This document shows, in pieces, positions 19,059 to 27,724 of a stretch of DNA of 64,000 bases. Location of the stretch: contig JAIXOR010000009.1 in assembly GCA_027486655.1 (NCBI GenBank), forward strand, positions 22,471-86,470. Direction: 5' to 3'. How positions within the stretch are numbered: position 1 is the stretch's first letter; each line of letters begins with the position of its first letter. The stretch is from Verrucomicrobiaceae bacterium. Its GTDB lineage: Bacteria > Verrucomicrobiota > Verrucomicrobiia > Verrucomicrobiales > Akkermansiaceae. Position numbers and translations under genes: made by a program. Below the pieces are notes generated by a model. The model worked only from the letters and a program-made list of their open reading frames with translations. It made no database searches and was not told where the DNA came from.

Positions 19059-19949
19059 GTGAGCTCTTCTCTCCTGAAGTCCTGCGTGCTGGCCGCCCGG
19101 CCGAAGACTCTGCCCGCAGCCATTGTGCCGGTCTGGGCAGGTTGCGTGTTGGCTTGGAAACTCAGCGGAACCTTCGATGCCTGGCTCGCCGCCTGCACGC
19201 TGATGGGCTCCATCTGCATCCAGATCGCGACGAATTTCTTCAATGACGCCATCGATTCCCGCAAAGGCGCGGATACCGCGCAACGCCTCGGCCCTGTGCG
19301 GGTGACGGCCGCCGGCCTGATGAGTCCGCGGGCGGTGATGGGAGTGGCGGCGGTTTTCCTCGTGGCGGCCACCGCCTGCGGCGCGGTCCTCTATCAGGCG
19401 CGGGGTTGGCCGATTGTGGCGATCGGTCTGCCGTCCTTGTTCCTCTCCTATGGCTACACCGGCGGGCCGTTTCCACTGGCCTATCGCGGGATGGGCGAGT
19501 TGTTCGTGATCCTGTTCTTCGGGCTGGTGGCGGTGGCGGGCACGGTTTTCATCCAGACCGGTGCCTGGCCGGCGGCATCCTTTCTGTTAGGCGGGCAGAT
19601 CGGGCTGCTTTCCGCGGTGCTCATTTCCATCAACAACTTCCGGGACCGCGAGGAGGATGCCGGCACGGGAAAACGCACGCTGGCCGTGCGCTTCGGGCCA
19701 AAGGTGGCGGCGGCGGTGATCTGGCTGGAGATCAAGCTGGCGGCCTTTGGAGGGCTGGCATGGATCGCGCTGGACCATCCGCCGCTGATGTTTGCAAGCC
19801 TGCCGGTGCTGCTGCTGGGCATGCGGATCATCTGGGGGGTGCTCACGCTGCCGCCGGGACCGGGATTCAACCGGCTGCTGGCTCTGGGCGGGGTGCAGTT
19901 GATCCTCTTCGCCGCGGTGTTTCACCTCGCCGCATCGATGAGCGCGTGA
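19059..19949 (+). CDS. menA: 1,4-dihydroxy-2-naphthoate polyprenyltransferase
   Basis: A 296-residue UbiA-superfamily membrane enzyme that attaches the isoprenoid tail in menaquinone synthesis. The start taken is the GTG at 19059, which begins SSSLLKSCVLAARPKTLPAA. Longer readings would run back into the tRNA. It has the two aspartate motifs (NFFNDAIDSRKGAD and NFRDREEDAGTGKRT), the MenA-specific GPVRVTAAGL, and the GYTGGPFPLAYRGMGE stretch, plus about eight helices. The 3' end overlaps the convergent phosphatase gene by 28 bp. Its closeness to a nucleotide-pyrophosphatase-like gene recalls ebo clusters, but the sequence is MenA-like. Confidence 0.93.
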   Translation: MSSSLLKSCVLAARPKTLPAAIVPVWAGCVLAWKLSGTFDAWLAACTLMGSICIQIATNFFNDAIDSRKGADTAQRLGPVRVTAAGLMSPRAVMGVAAVFLVAATACGAVLYQARGWPIVAIGLPSLFLSYGYTGGPFPLAYRGMGELFVILFFGLVAVAGTVFIQTGAWPAASFLLGGQIGLLSAVLISINNFRDREEDAGTGKRTLAVRFGPKVAAAVIWLEIKLAAFGGLAWIALDHPPLMFASLPVLLLGMRIIWGVLTLPPGPGFNRLLALGGVQLILFAAVFHLAASMSA

Positions 19950-21274
19950 TGGACGTCCACCGCATCCTTCACGGGAAACCTCGTGCCTAACAGAACCGGC
20001 CGGAAGGCATCCGGCACCCGGTCCCGCCCGTGGGAACCACGGACCAGGCCGGCATCCAGCGGGATCACCTCCAGCAAGCCGCGCAGGCCGAGTTTCTTCT
20101 TGAGAAGGAACGAGGCGATCCGGAGCTTCGGCATCGGGATGGCCGGATCGATGAACAACTCGCAGGGATCGTAGCCCGGCTTGCGGTGGATATCGATGGT
20201 GCGCGCGTAGTCGGGGGCCACCGCATCGTCCTCCCAGAAGTAATAGGTGAACCACGCGTCCGGCGCGGCCACCGCGATGAAATCCCCGGCCCGCCCGGTG
20301 GCGGCGCACGGCCCCCAGGTGTCCGCGGGGATCCTGAGCTCCTCGACTCCCGCCGTGTTTTCCAGAAGGGCGCGGACCTCGTCGCGGATCGAGGGATCGT
20401 TCACATAGACATGGGCGGCCTGGTGATCCGCCACCGCGAAGGCGCGGCAGCCACCGCAATCGAGCGTCTCGCGGCCGAGCTCGTTCTTGAGCGAGAGCCA
20501 GCCCTTGGCGCGGAACAGGCGGTTGAGATGCACCGGCCGGGAAACCGGGGTGATGCCATACTCGGAGAGCACGATCACCCGGACGCCACGTTCCTGATAG
20601 AAGTCGAGGAGTCCTCCGGCCACGCGGTCGATCTTGCGGAGTTCTTCCGGGATGTGGGACGCATCCGGCCCGTCCTTCTGCAAGGGGTAGTCGAGATGAG
20701 GCAGGTAAACCAGGCTGAGCGAGGGCCGGTGTTTCTCCTCCACGAACCGCGCGGAGGCGGCGATCCACTCGGAGGAGGCAATGCCCGCCGCGGGTCCCCA
20801 AAAGGCGGGAAACGGAAACTCGCCAAGCTCGCGTTTCAACTCATCGCGCAGGCCCATCGGCTGGGTGTGGACGTCGAAAACCTTGCGTCCGTCCGCCGGG
20901 TAGAGCGGCCGCGGCGTGATGCTGAAGTCCGCGGTGGAATGCATGTTGTACCACCAGAACAGCTTGGCACAGGTGAACGAGGGGTCCTCGCGGCGGAGCA
21001 CATCCCAGAGTTTTTCGCCGTGGACCAGATGATTGCTTTGTTTCCAGAAACGGACTTCAGCGGACTCGCGGTCATACCATCCGTTGGCGACGATGCCATG
21101 GCCGGAGACAGGCAGCCCGGTGAGGATGGATGACTGCCCGGTGCAGGTCACCGCCGGGAAATCCGGAGCGTATCCCTGCAGCCCGTGTTTCTCCGCAAAC
21201 CCGGTGAGGCGGGGCATGTCCGGCCCGAGCAGGGACTCCGATAATCCGACGATGTTGAGAACGGCTAGGCGCAT
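19922..21274 (-). CDS. Alkaline phosphatase superfamily / nucleotide pyrophosphatase-like protein
   Basis: A 450-residue protein starting at ATG 21274 (MRLAVLNIVGLSESLLG). Residues about 30-65 contain FPAVTCTGQSSILTGLPVS and HGIVANGWYD, which align with the nucleophile Thr region FPTKT...TG..P..HGI of type I phosphodiesterases. Metal ligands of the family are plausible in LPHLDYPLQKDG and VIVLSEYGI. There is no signal peptide, so it would act in the cytoplasm. Relatives near UbiA-type enzymes include the EboF group, but the substrate is unknown. Its last 28 bp are antisense to the end of menA. Confidence 0.85.
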   Translation of the reverse strand: MRLAVLNIVGLSESLLGPDMPRLTGFAEKHGLQGYAPDFPAVTCTGQSSILTGLPVSGHGIVANGWYDRESAEVRFWKQSNHLVHGEKLWDVLRREDPSFTCAKLFWWYNMHSTADFSITPRPLYPADGRKVFDVHTQPMGLRDELKRELGEFPFPAFWGPAAGIASSEWIAASARFVEEKHRPSLSLVYLPHLDYPLQKDGPDASHIPEELRKIDRVAGGLLDFYQERGVRVIVLSEYGITPVSRPVHLNRLFRAKGWLSLKNELGRETLDCGGCRAFAVADHQAAHVYVNDPSIRDEVRALLENTAGVEELRIPADTWGPCAATGRAGDFIAVAAPDAWFTYYFWEDDAVAPDYARTIDIHRKPGYDPCELFIDPAIPMPKLRIASFLLKKKLGLRGLLEVIPLDAGLVRGSHGRDRVPDAFRPVLLGTRFPVKDAVDVHHALIDAAR

Positions 21275-21429
21275 GGTTTCCCGATACCCGCGAAGCATGG
21301 CAGGGAGAACCGGCCTCACGCAAGCGCGGTGGGATGAAAGGATGGCCCACCCTCGCGCCGTTTCCGTGCGCTCACCGGAGGACATCCCTCCTTGCCAAAA
21401 CCACCACTCCCCGATTGCATCGAAAGCTC

Positions 21430-22476
21430 ATGAAAAACCTGATCCCCATCCTCCTGGCCGCCCCGCTCATCGCTTCCGCCCACCCGGAACACGGCACACA
21501 GCCCGGCGCGGACATCCAATCCCCCGTCGTCACCGGCAATGGCGAGTGGACCTACGAAGCGGTGCCCGGATGGGGCAAGCTGCCGGAAGGCAAGGCCCTC
21601 GGACCCACCCACGGCAGCGTGCTCGTCGCTCCGGACAAGAAAGTCTATTTCAGCACGGATTCCGAACTGGCCATCATCGTCTGGGACGAGGCCGGCAACT
21701 TCCAGAAATCCATCGCCCCCGATTGCCAGGGCTTCCACGCCATGGACGTGCGCGAGGAGAATGGCAAAACCGTGCTCTACGGCGCGCAGAACAACGGATA
21801 CGGAAACGGCGCCCGCAAAAAGGCCGGCAAACCGACCACTCCCTTCCGCGTCTGCAAGATCGATACGGATGGCAACCTGCTGCTGGAGATCCCGAACGCC
21901 TCCACCGGTGAAGTTCCCGGCGGTTGGAACGGCCTCACCGCGGTGACGGTGGCCCCCGATGGCGCGATCTTCGCCGCCATGGGCTACGGCTCCCAGCTCA
22001 TCCACAAGTTCGACGCCAGCGGCAAGATCCTCAAAACCTTCGGCGGCAAAGGCAATGGTGACGGCAAGTTCAACACCTGCCACGGCCTCACCATCGACCA
22101 CCGCTTCGGCGCCCCGCGCCTGCTCGTGGCCGACCGCGCAAACCGCCGCATCTGCCACCTCGACCTCGAAGGCAACTGGATCGGCGTGCACGCCTCCAAC
22201 CTCCGCCTGCCCTGCTCGTTCTCATGGCATGGCGAGAACCTCGCCGTGGCGGAACTGGAGGCGCGTGTCACCATCCTCGACAAAAACGGCGCGCCCGTCG
22301 CCTTCCTCGGCGACAATCCGGATAGAAAACAATGGGCCAACTTCGGCATCCCCACCAAGGACCAGCGCCTCGGCATCTTCACCGCACCCCACGGCGTCGG
22401 CTTCGCCGCCAATGGCGACCTCTACGTCCAGGATTGGAACGTGAGCGGCCGCATCACCAAGCTGAGGAAAAAGTGA
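21430..22476 (+). CDS. Exported NHL/six-bladed beta-propeller protein
   Basis: A 348-residue protein with a signal peptide from ATG 21430 (MKNLIPILLAAPLIASA) and HPEHGTQPGAD at the mature start. The body consists of propeller blades of NHL type: GSVLVAPDKKVYFSTD, AVTVAPDGAIFAAMGYGSQLIHKF, GDGKFNTCHGLTIDHR, LLVADRANRRICHLDLEG, and GVGFAANGDLYVQDWNVSGRITKL closing the ring. Proteins of this type in Verrucomicrobia and Planctomycetes are periplasmic or secreted. They bind or process sugars or peptides, but no enzyme activity can be assigned here. Confidence 0.88.
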   Translation: MKNLIPILLAAPLIASAHPEHGTQPGADIQSPVVTGNGEWTYEAVPGWGKLPEGKALGPTHGSVLVAPDKKVYFSTDSELAIIVWDEAGNFQKSIAPDCQGFHAMDVREENGKTVLYGAQNNGYGNGARKKAGKPTTPFRVCKIDTDGNLLLEIPNASTGEVPGGWNGLTAVTVAPDGAIFAAMGYGSQLIHKFDASGKILKTFGGKGNGDGKFNTCHGLTIDHRFGAPRLLVADRANRRICHLDLEGNWIGVHASNLRLPCSFSWHGENLAVAELEARVTILDKNGAPVAFLGDNPDRKQWANFGIPTKDQRLGIFTAPHGVGFAANGDLYVQDWNVSGRITKLRKK

Positions 22477-22482
22477 GCCCGC

Positions 22483-23265
22483 TCACTTCGCTCCCTCGCC
22501 GCCGAGTTTGATATCAAAGGGGTTCTCATCCGCATCGTTGCTGGCGATGCGGATGGTCGCCTTTCGGGGCCCTTCGCCGAGGGCCTTGAAGGTCACCCTG
22601 AAGGTCGTGCTGGCCCCGGGAGCGAGACTGGCCGCACCAGGCTCGCCCACTTTGAAGTCGCCTTGGTTCGCACCGGTTTTGGTGATCTTCAAGCCGGTGA
22701 GCTTCGCAGTGCCGGTGTTCGTGATCGTGAAGGTCCTGGTGTTCCCCTTCCCGCCGATCTTCGTGGTACCGAAGCCCTTTCTTCCGGAATTGTCGGAAAG
22801 ATCGCTGCCGACCGGCTGTTGGACACGGATTTCCGGGGATTTCGGCGCAGAGCCGATGGTAAATCCGCCAGTCTGCGAGTTGCCGAACAAACCGTCGAGA
22901 TACACCTCATAGCGGCCGGCCCCCTCCGAAATCCAAAGCGTGAGGTATCCATCCGGCTGGCCGGCGATGAAGGGCTTGAGCGTGTATTCATACATGCCGG
23001 CGAAGGTGCTGTTATAGGACCAGGTGCCGGTGTTGTTCACCGTATTGCCACTCACATTGGTCATCTTGAAACTGTTTCCGGGAGCAGCTCCGAACGCTCC
23101 AGTCCAGCTTCCGGTCGTCGCAAAAGGAGCGGCTCCGGTGGCGATGGTGAAGGTCAGCGTCTTCCCCGCAAGCGCCTCCGGAGCAAGGTCGGCTTCCGTG
23201 ATGGCAGACAAGGGCAGGCTTGTGAAAACGGCAAATGCCGACAGCAGTGAGGGGGTCTTGAACAT
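22483..23265 (-). CDS. Exported choice-of-anchor D domain protein
   Basis: A 260-residue protein. The start taken is ATG 23265, which opens the signal peptide MFKTPSLLSAFAVFTSLPLSA. Residues about 20-145 form a beta-rich domain with no name I recognise. Residues about 150-255 form an immunoglobulin-like ASPM/SPD-2/Hydin domain of choice-of-anchor D type: RTFTITNTGTAKLTGLKITK, GASTTFRVTFKALGEGPRKA, IRIASNDADENPFDIKLGGEG. Such proteins are common and multicopy in this phylum. Their role is unknown, probably structural or adhesive on the cell surface. Confidence 0.8.
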   Translation of the reverse strand: MFKTPSLLSAFAVFTSLPLSAITEADLAPEALAGKTLTFTIATGAAPFATTGSWTGAFGAAPGNSFKMTNVSGNTVNNTGTWSYNSTFAGMYEYTLKPFIAGQPDGYLTLWISEGAGRYEVYLDGLFGNSQTGGFTIGSAPKSPEIRVQQPVGSDLSDNSGRKGFGTTKIGGKGNTRTFTITNTGTAKLTGLKITKTGANQGDFKVGEPGAASLAPGASTTFRVTFKALGEGPRKATIRIASNDADENPFDIKLGGEGAK

Positions 23266-23396
23266 GTCGCGGATCTTCCTATGCCATTCCGGCTGCAACG
23301 CAATTCGAAAGCCAGCCATGGACCGCACTCCCCGGCCCCGCCGTCGGCCGGTATTTCCGGTTTGACCTGCCCGATCGAGGCTGCGAGCGTCTCCGC

Positions 23397-23459
23397 GTGA
23401 ACGGCAATCTCAACGGTGAACTCCTGCGCTCCCTGCTTCTAGGGTTGGCCACCCGTTGA
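23397..23459 (+). CDS. Candidate leucine-rich leader peptide upstream of leuA
   Basis: A 20-codon frame from GTG 23397 to TGA reads VNGNLNGELLRSLLLGLATR. It contains seven leucines, with LL and LLL runs, using CTC, CTG, CTT, CTA and TTG codons. It ends 84 bp before the leuA ATG and is followed by a GC-rich hairpin. This is the architecture of leu-operon attenuators, in which stalling at Leu codons sets leuA expression. A weak GAGG lies about 17 bp upstream, and the frame is open further upstream, so the start is uncertain. A chance Leu-rich frame cannot be excluded. Confidence 0.45.
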   Translation: MNGNLNGELLRSLLLGLATR

Positions 23460-23488
23460 CCTATTTCTTTGCTTCACTTCCGTTCCCC

Positions 23489-23520
23489 GGCCTCGCCATC
23501 TTTTCGGCGGCCCCTTGTTT
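23489..23520 (+). terminator. Candidate attenuator hairpin before leuA
   Basis: GGCC-TC-GCC pairs with GGC-GGCC around an 8-nt loop (ATCTTTTC), with a 2-nt bulge, and runs into CCTTGTTTGATT. It lies 30 bp after the leucine-rich leader frame and 24 bp before leuA. As a terminator it is imperfect (U-poor tail). Its position is what makes it interesting. Confidence 0.35.
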
Positions 23521-23543
23521 GATTCACGAACCCACTCATTTTC

Positions 23544-25229
23544 ATGCATCCCTCGTCTCTCTCCAAATACCGGCCCTTTCCACCCGTCCATCTCCCCGAC
23601 CGCACCTGGCCGGACCAGGTGCTCGATCACGCGCCCGAGTGGTGCTCGGTGGACCTCCGCGATGGCAATCAGGCCCTGCCCCAGCCGATGTCCGTAGAGG
23701 AGAAACTCGAATTCTTCGACCTGCTCGTGCGCGTCGGATTCAAGCAGATCGAAGTCGGCTTCCCCTCCGCCGCGGACACCGAGTTCAACTTCCTGCGCCG
23801 CCTCATCGATGAGAACCGCATTCCCGATGACGTGACCATCCAGGTGCTCGTGCAGACTCGCGAGCACCTCATCCGCCGCACCTTCGAGGCCATCGATGGG
23901 GCACGGCGCGCCATCGTCCACATCTACAACTCGACCTCGCCGCTGCAACGCCGCGTCACCTTCAGCGACGCCTCGCGCGAATCCATCCGGGACATCGCCA
24001 TCGAGGGCGCAAAGCTGGTCAAACAACTCGTGCCCACCCTGCCCCGCACCGAGGTCGTCCTGCAATACTCGCCGGAGTCCTTCTCAGACACCGAGCTCGA
24101 TTTCGCCCTCGAGTGCTGCAATGGCGTGATCGGCGTCTGGGAACCCACGCCCGAGCGCAAAATGATCATCAACCTGCCGGATACCGTCCAGTGGACCACC
24201 CCGAACGTCCATGCGGACATGATCGAGTGGATGTGCCGTCACCTCGACCGCCGGGACTCCGTCATCGTCTCGCTCCACACCCACAACGACCGCGGCACCG
24301 GCGTGGCCGCCACCGAGCTCGGGCTCATGGCCGGAGCCGACCGCGTCGAAGGCACGCTCTTCGGCAATGGCGAGCGCACCGGCAACCTGGACATCGTCAC
24401 CGTGGCCCTCAACATGAACAGCCACGGCGTGGCTACCGGCCTGGATTTCTCCGACCTGCCCGCCATCCGCGCGGTCTATGAACGCGTCACCCGGCTCACC
24501 GTCCCCGAGCGGCAGGCCTATGCTGGCGAGCTCGTCTTCACCGCGTTTTCCGGATCCCATCAGGATGCGATCAAGAAAGGCCTCGACCGCCGCGAAAAGG
24601 AGCTCAAGGAACAAACCGACCTCCCCTGGGGCGTGCCCTATCTGACCATCGATCCCCAGGACATCGGCCGGTCCTACGAAGCAATCATCCGCATCAACTC
24701 GCAGTCCGGCAAAGGCGGCGTCGCCTACATCCTCGATCGCGAGCACGGCTTCGACCTGCCGAAGACCATGCACCCGCAGGTCGGCAAGCGCATCTATGAC
24801 CTCGCCGATGAACTCGGCCGCGAGCTTACCACCGACGAGATCCGCGACGCGTTCTTCCGCGAGTTTGTGAACCTGGCCAGCCCGCTCGATGTCGTGGACT
24901 ACGAGCTCATCCACCAGGTCGGCGACCGCGGCCAGGTGAAGTGCGAGGCCAGCGTGCTCCACCATGGGGAGATGAAACGCATCGAAGGTCTCGGCAACGG
25001 GCCCATCAATGCCTTCGTGCAGGCCCTGCCGGGCATCGGCCTCAAGGACTTCAAGGTGACCGACTACCGCTCCCACGCCGTGCGCGGTGGATCGGATGCC
25101 AGCGCAGCAGCCTACGTGCAGATCCAGCACGACGACGGCCGCATCCTCTGGGGCGCGGGTGTGGATCCATCGATCGAGATGGCCGGCCTCAAGGCACTCG
25201 TCACTGCGTGGAACCTGCTGCGGCCCTGA
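23544..25229 (+). CDS. leuA: 2-isopropylmalate synthase (long, LeuA2-type)
   Basis: A 561-residue enzyme condensing acetyl-CoA and 2-oxoisovalerate in the first step of leucine synthesis. The N-terminal TIM barrel shows CSVDLRDGNQALPQPMS, the DLRDGNQ metal site. Metal-binding histidines lie in SLHTHNDRGTG. VEGTLFGNGERTGN and the C-terminal regulatory domain (HHGEMKRIEGLGNGPINAF and YRSHAVRGGSDASAAAYV) follow. The early segment KYRPFPPVHLPDRTWPD places it in the longer actinobacterial-like class. LeuC and leuD are 19 kb away, so the pathway is split. A leucine-codon-rich leader lies upstream. Confidence 0.96.
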   Translation: MHPSSLSKYRPFPPVHLPDRTWPDQVLDHAPEWCSVDLRDGNQALPQPMSVEEKLEFFDLLVRVGFKQIEVGFPSAADTEFNFLRRLIDENRIPDDVTIQVLVQTREHLIRRTFEAIDGARRAIVHIYNSTSPLQRRVTFSDASRESIRDIAIEGAKLVKQLVPTLPRTEVVLQYSPESFSDTELDFALECCNGVIGVWEPTPERKMIINLPDTVQWTTPNVHADMIEWMCRHLDRRDSVIVSLHTHNDRGTGVAATELGLMAGADRVEGTLFGNGERTGNLDIVTVALNMNSHGVATGLDFSDLPAIRAVYERVTRLTVPERQAYAGELVFTAFSGSHQDAIKKGLDRREKELKEQTDLPWGVPYLTIDPQDIGRSYEAIIRINSQSGKGGVAYILDREHGFDLPKTMHPQVGKRIYDLADELGRELTTDEIRDAFFREFVNLASPLDVVDYELIHQVGDRGQVKCEASVLHHGEMKRIEGLGNGPINAFVQALPGIGLKDFKVTDYRSHAVRGGSDASAAAYVQIQHDDGRILWGAGVDPSIEMAGLKALVTAWNLLRP

Positions 25230-25245
25230 CGCCGCCAAGGATCGA

Positions 25246-25662
25246 TCAAGACGCCATCTGCCTCAGCCCTTCGCCGAGCTGTGTGCGGATGGCGTCTATC
25301 AGTTTCTCCCGGTCCAGCGGGTCCCTGAGCAGCGCCGAGGCACCAAGTGATTTGGCCAGCGGCAGGAAATGATCCGCCCCGTCGCCATTTCCGGAAGACA
25401 TCGCGATGATCCGCAGATCCGGCCTTACCGAGCGCACGGCGATGATCGTGCCGATCCCCTCGGCATGCGGCATGAGCATGTTCATGAGCACGAGGTCGAT
25501 CGCATGTTCCCTCACCAACTCGGCGGCCCGGTGGCGGTCGCCGGCCACGTGCACCCGGAAACCCTCCTCGCCAAGCATGCGTTCAAGAGTCTCACGCAAC
25601 GGGGAAGCCTCATCCACGATGAGCACAAGCGTCGCTGAGTCAGCCGGGGGGAATGACTTCAT
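25246..25662 (-). CDS. Stand-alone receiver-domain protein with degenerate phosphorylation site
   Basis: A 138-residue single CheY-like domain, started at ATG 25662 (a second ATG at 25671 is possible). The fold is clear: LVLIVDEASPLRETLERML for strand 1 with its acidic pair, then helix 1, then HAIDLVLMNMLMPHAEGI, IIAMSSGNGDG with the conserved Ser, and ALLRDPLDREKLIDAI. The phosphoacceptor position is Asn instead of Asp (LMNMLMP versus the usual LLDLMMP). The conserved Lys before Pro is Asp (RDP). Phosphotransfer is therefore unlikely, and the protein may act as a constitutive or protein-interaction module. No histidine kinase or output domain is adjacent. It converges on leuA with 16 bp between stops. 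Confidence 0.85.
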   Translation of the reverse strand: MKSFPPADSATLVLIVDEASPLRETLERMLGEEGFRVHVAGDRHRAAELVREHAIDLVLMNMLMPHAEGIGTIIAVRSVRPDLRIIAMSSGNGDGADHFLPLAKSLGASALLRDPLDREKLIDAIRTQLGEGLRQMAS

Positions 25663-25798
25663 AGACAGCATGGGATATCCAAAGCCGGCACACCGCGCAA
25701 GCCCTGTGCCACACGCGATCACGTGGGACGGATGCCGAAACGCCCGCACGGACCGGACTCCATGCGGGCGCTTGGTTGGGATGGCGAATCGCCAGATC

Positions 25799-27637
25799 TC
25801 AAGACAGGCGGGCGGCGAGCAGCTCGCGCTGGAAGATGAGTTCCTTGGGCATGTGGTCGTAGAGATCGATGAAGAACTCGCCCTGGCTCACCAGCTCCGC
25901 CTTCCACTCGGTGCGGTTGAAGGCCATCACCTTGTCGAAGGCATCCTTGGTGAATGCCTCAAGCCCATCGATGTTGAAATCCTCAAGAGCCGGGGTCCAC
26001 CCGATCTGGGTCTCATGGCCGGCGGCGGCTCCATGGCAACGTTTCACGATCCACTCGATGACACGCATGTTCTCGCCGAATCCGGGCCAGAGGAACTTGC
26101 CTTCCTCGGACTTGCGGAACCAGTTCACATGGAAGAAACGCGGCAGATGGGTGAGGTAGCGGCGCATCTCCAGCCAGTGGCTGAAATACGCGCCCATGTT
26201 GTAACCCGCGAAGGGCAGCATCGCCATCGGATCGCGGCGCACCTTGCCGATCTGCCCGAAGGCCGCAGCCGTCATTTCGGAGCCCATCGTCGCGCCGAGA
26301 TAGACACCGTGACTCCAGTTGAAGGCCTGGAACACCAGCGGCATGGTGGTCGCGCGGCGGCCGCCGAAGACAATGCCGTCGATGGGCACGCCATCGGGAT
26401 TCTGCCACTCGGGATCGATCGACGGACACTGCACGGCCGGCGCGGTGAAGCGGGCGTTCGCATGGGCGCAGACGCGGCCGCAATCCGGCGTCCAGTCCTG
26501 GCCGGTCCAGTCGATCGCATGGGCCGGCGGAGCTCCATCCATGCCTTCCCACCACACGTCGCCATCGTCGGTGAGACCCACGTTGGTGAAGATGCAGTTC
26601 TCCTTGATCGATTCCATCGCACGCGGGTTGGTGCTGTAGGCGGTGCCCGGAGCCACACCGAAGTATCCGGTCTCCGGGTTGATCGCGTGCAGCTTGCCAT
26701 CCTCGTGCGGCCAGAGCCAGGCGATGTCATCGCCGATGATGGTCGTTTTCCAACCCGCCTCCTGATAGGATTGCGGCGGGATGAGCATGGCGAGATTGGT
26801 CTTTCCGCAGGCGGACGGGAAGGCCACGGAGAGATAGGTTTTCTCGCCCTGCGGATTTTCCACGCCGACGATGAGCATGTGCTCCGCCATCCACTTGTGT
26901 TCGCGGGCGATGTTGGACGCGATGCGCAGCGCAAGGCACTTCTTGCCTAACAGAGCGTTGCCGCCGTATCCGGAGCCATAAGACATGATCTCGCGGGTCT
27001 CCGGGAAGTGGACGATGTACTTGTCCTCATTGCAGGGCCACGAAACATCCGCCTGCCCGGCTTCGAGCGGGGCACCCACCGAGTGGAGGCAGGGAATGAA
27101 GTTTCCGTATCCGTCGCGCTTCTTGGCGATCGTGCCGGCGGCTTCGTCCTCCAGGCGCTTGAGGACATGGGCACCCATGTGGGCCATGATGCGCATGTTG
27201 ACCACGACGTAGGCGCTGTCCGTGATCTCGATGCCGATCTTGGCGAGCGGCGAATCGAGCGGACCCATGCAGAACGGGATGACATACATCGTGCGGCCCT
27301 TCATGCAGCCTTTGAATTTCTCCATCAGCTTGACCCTCATCTCCGCGGGGTCCGCCCAGTGGTTGGTGGGACCCGCCTGGTCCGGGCGCTTGGAACAGAT
27401 GAAGGTGCGGTCCTCGACGCGCGCGACATCGGATGGAGTGGAACGTGCGAGGAAGGAATTCGGGCGCTTTTCGGGATTGAGCCGGGTGAAGGTGCCCTTC
27501 TCGACCATCATCGAAGTGAGTCGGTCCCATTCGGCCTGGGAGCCATCGCACCACTCGACGGAGTCGGGTGCGCAAAGGGCGGTCATTTCATCCACCCACT
27601 TCTGCAGGGCGGCGTGGGATGTGTTTGGATTGCTCAT
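25799..27637 (-). CDS. pckG: Phosphoenolpyruvate carboxykinase (GTP)
   Basis: A 612-residue enzyme of the GTP-dependent class. [16 protein letters not shown] is the P-loop with the class-specific reactive cysteine (SACGKTN). [12 protein letters not shown] is the metal-binding kinase-2 region. Substrate-binding segments include [15 protein letters not shown] and [15 protein letters not shown]. It interconverts oxaloacetate and phosphoenolpyruvate for gluconeogenesis or anaplerosis. The gene stands alone, and no regulatory site was recognised. The ATP-type PckA is excluded by length and motif. Confidence 0.97.
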   Translation of the reverse strand: MSNPNTSHAALQKWVDEMTALCAPDSVEWCDGSQAEWDRLTSMMVEKGTFTRLNPEKRPNSFLARSTPSDVARVEDRTFICSKRPDQAGPTNHWADPAEMRVKLMEKFKGCMKGRTMYVIPFCMGPLDSPLAKIGIEITDSAYVVVNMRIMAHMGAHVLKRLEDEAAGTIAKKRDGYGNFIPCLHSVGAPLEAGQADVSWPCNEDKYIVHFPETREIMSYGSGYGGNALLGKKCLALRIASNIAREHKWMAEHMLIVGVENPQGEKTYLSVAFPSACGKTNLAMLIPPQSYQEAGWKTTIIGDDIAWLWPHEDGKLHAINPETGYFGVAPGTAYSTNPRAMESIKENCIFTNVGLTDDGDVWWEGMDGAPPAHAIDWTGQDWTPDCGRVCAHANARFTAPAVQCPSIDPEWQNPDGVPIDGIVFGGRRATTMPLVFQAFNWSHGVYLGATMGSEMTAAAFGQIGKVRRDPMAMLPFAGYNMGAYFSHWLEMRRYLTHLPRFFHVNWFRKSEEGKFLWPGFGENMRVIEWIVKRCHGAAAGHETQIGWTPALEDFNIDGLEAFTKDAFDKVMAFNRTEWKAELVSQGEFFIDLYDHMPKELIFQRELLAARLS

Positions 27638-27724
27638 AGCGTGACCATATCAAGGCCCGCCCGGCAACTTGGCAATGCGATGCGGAAAAGCGCCCGAAGT
27701 TTCCCAGAAAATGCGCAGCCCCCC

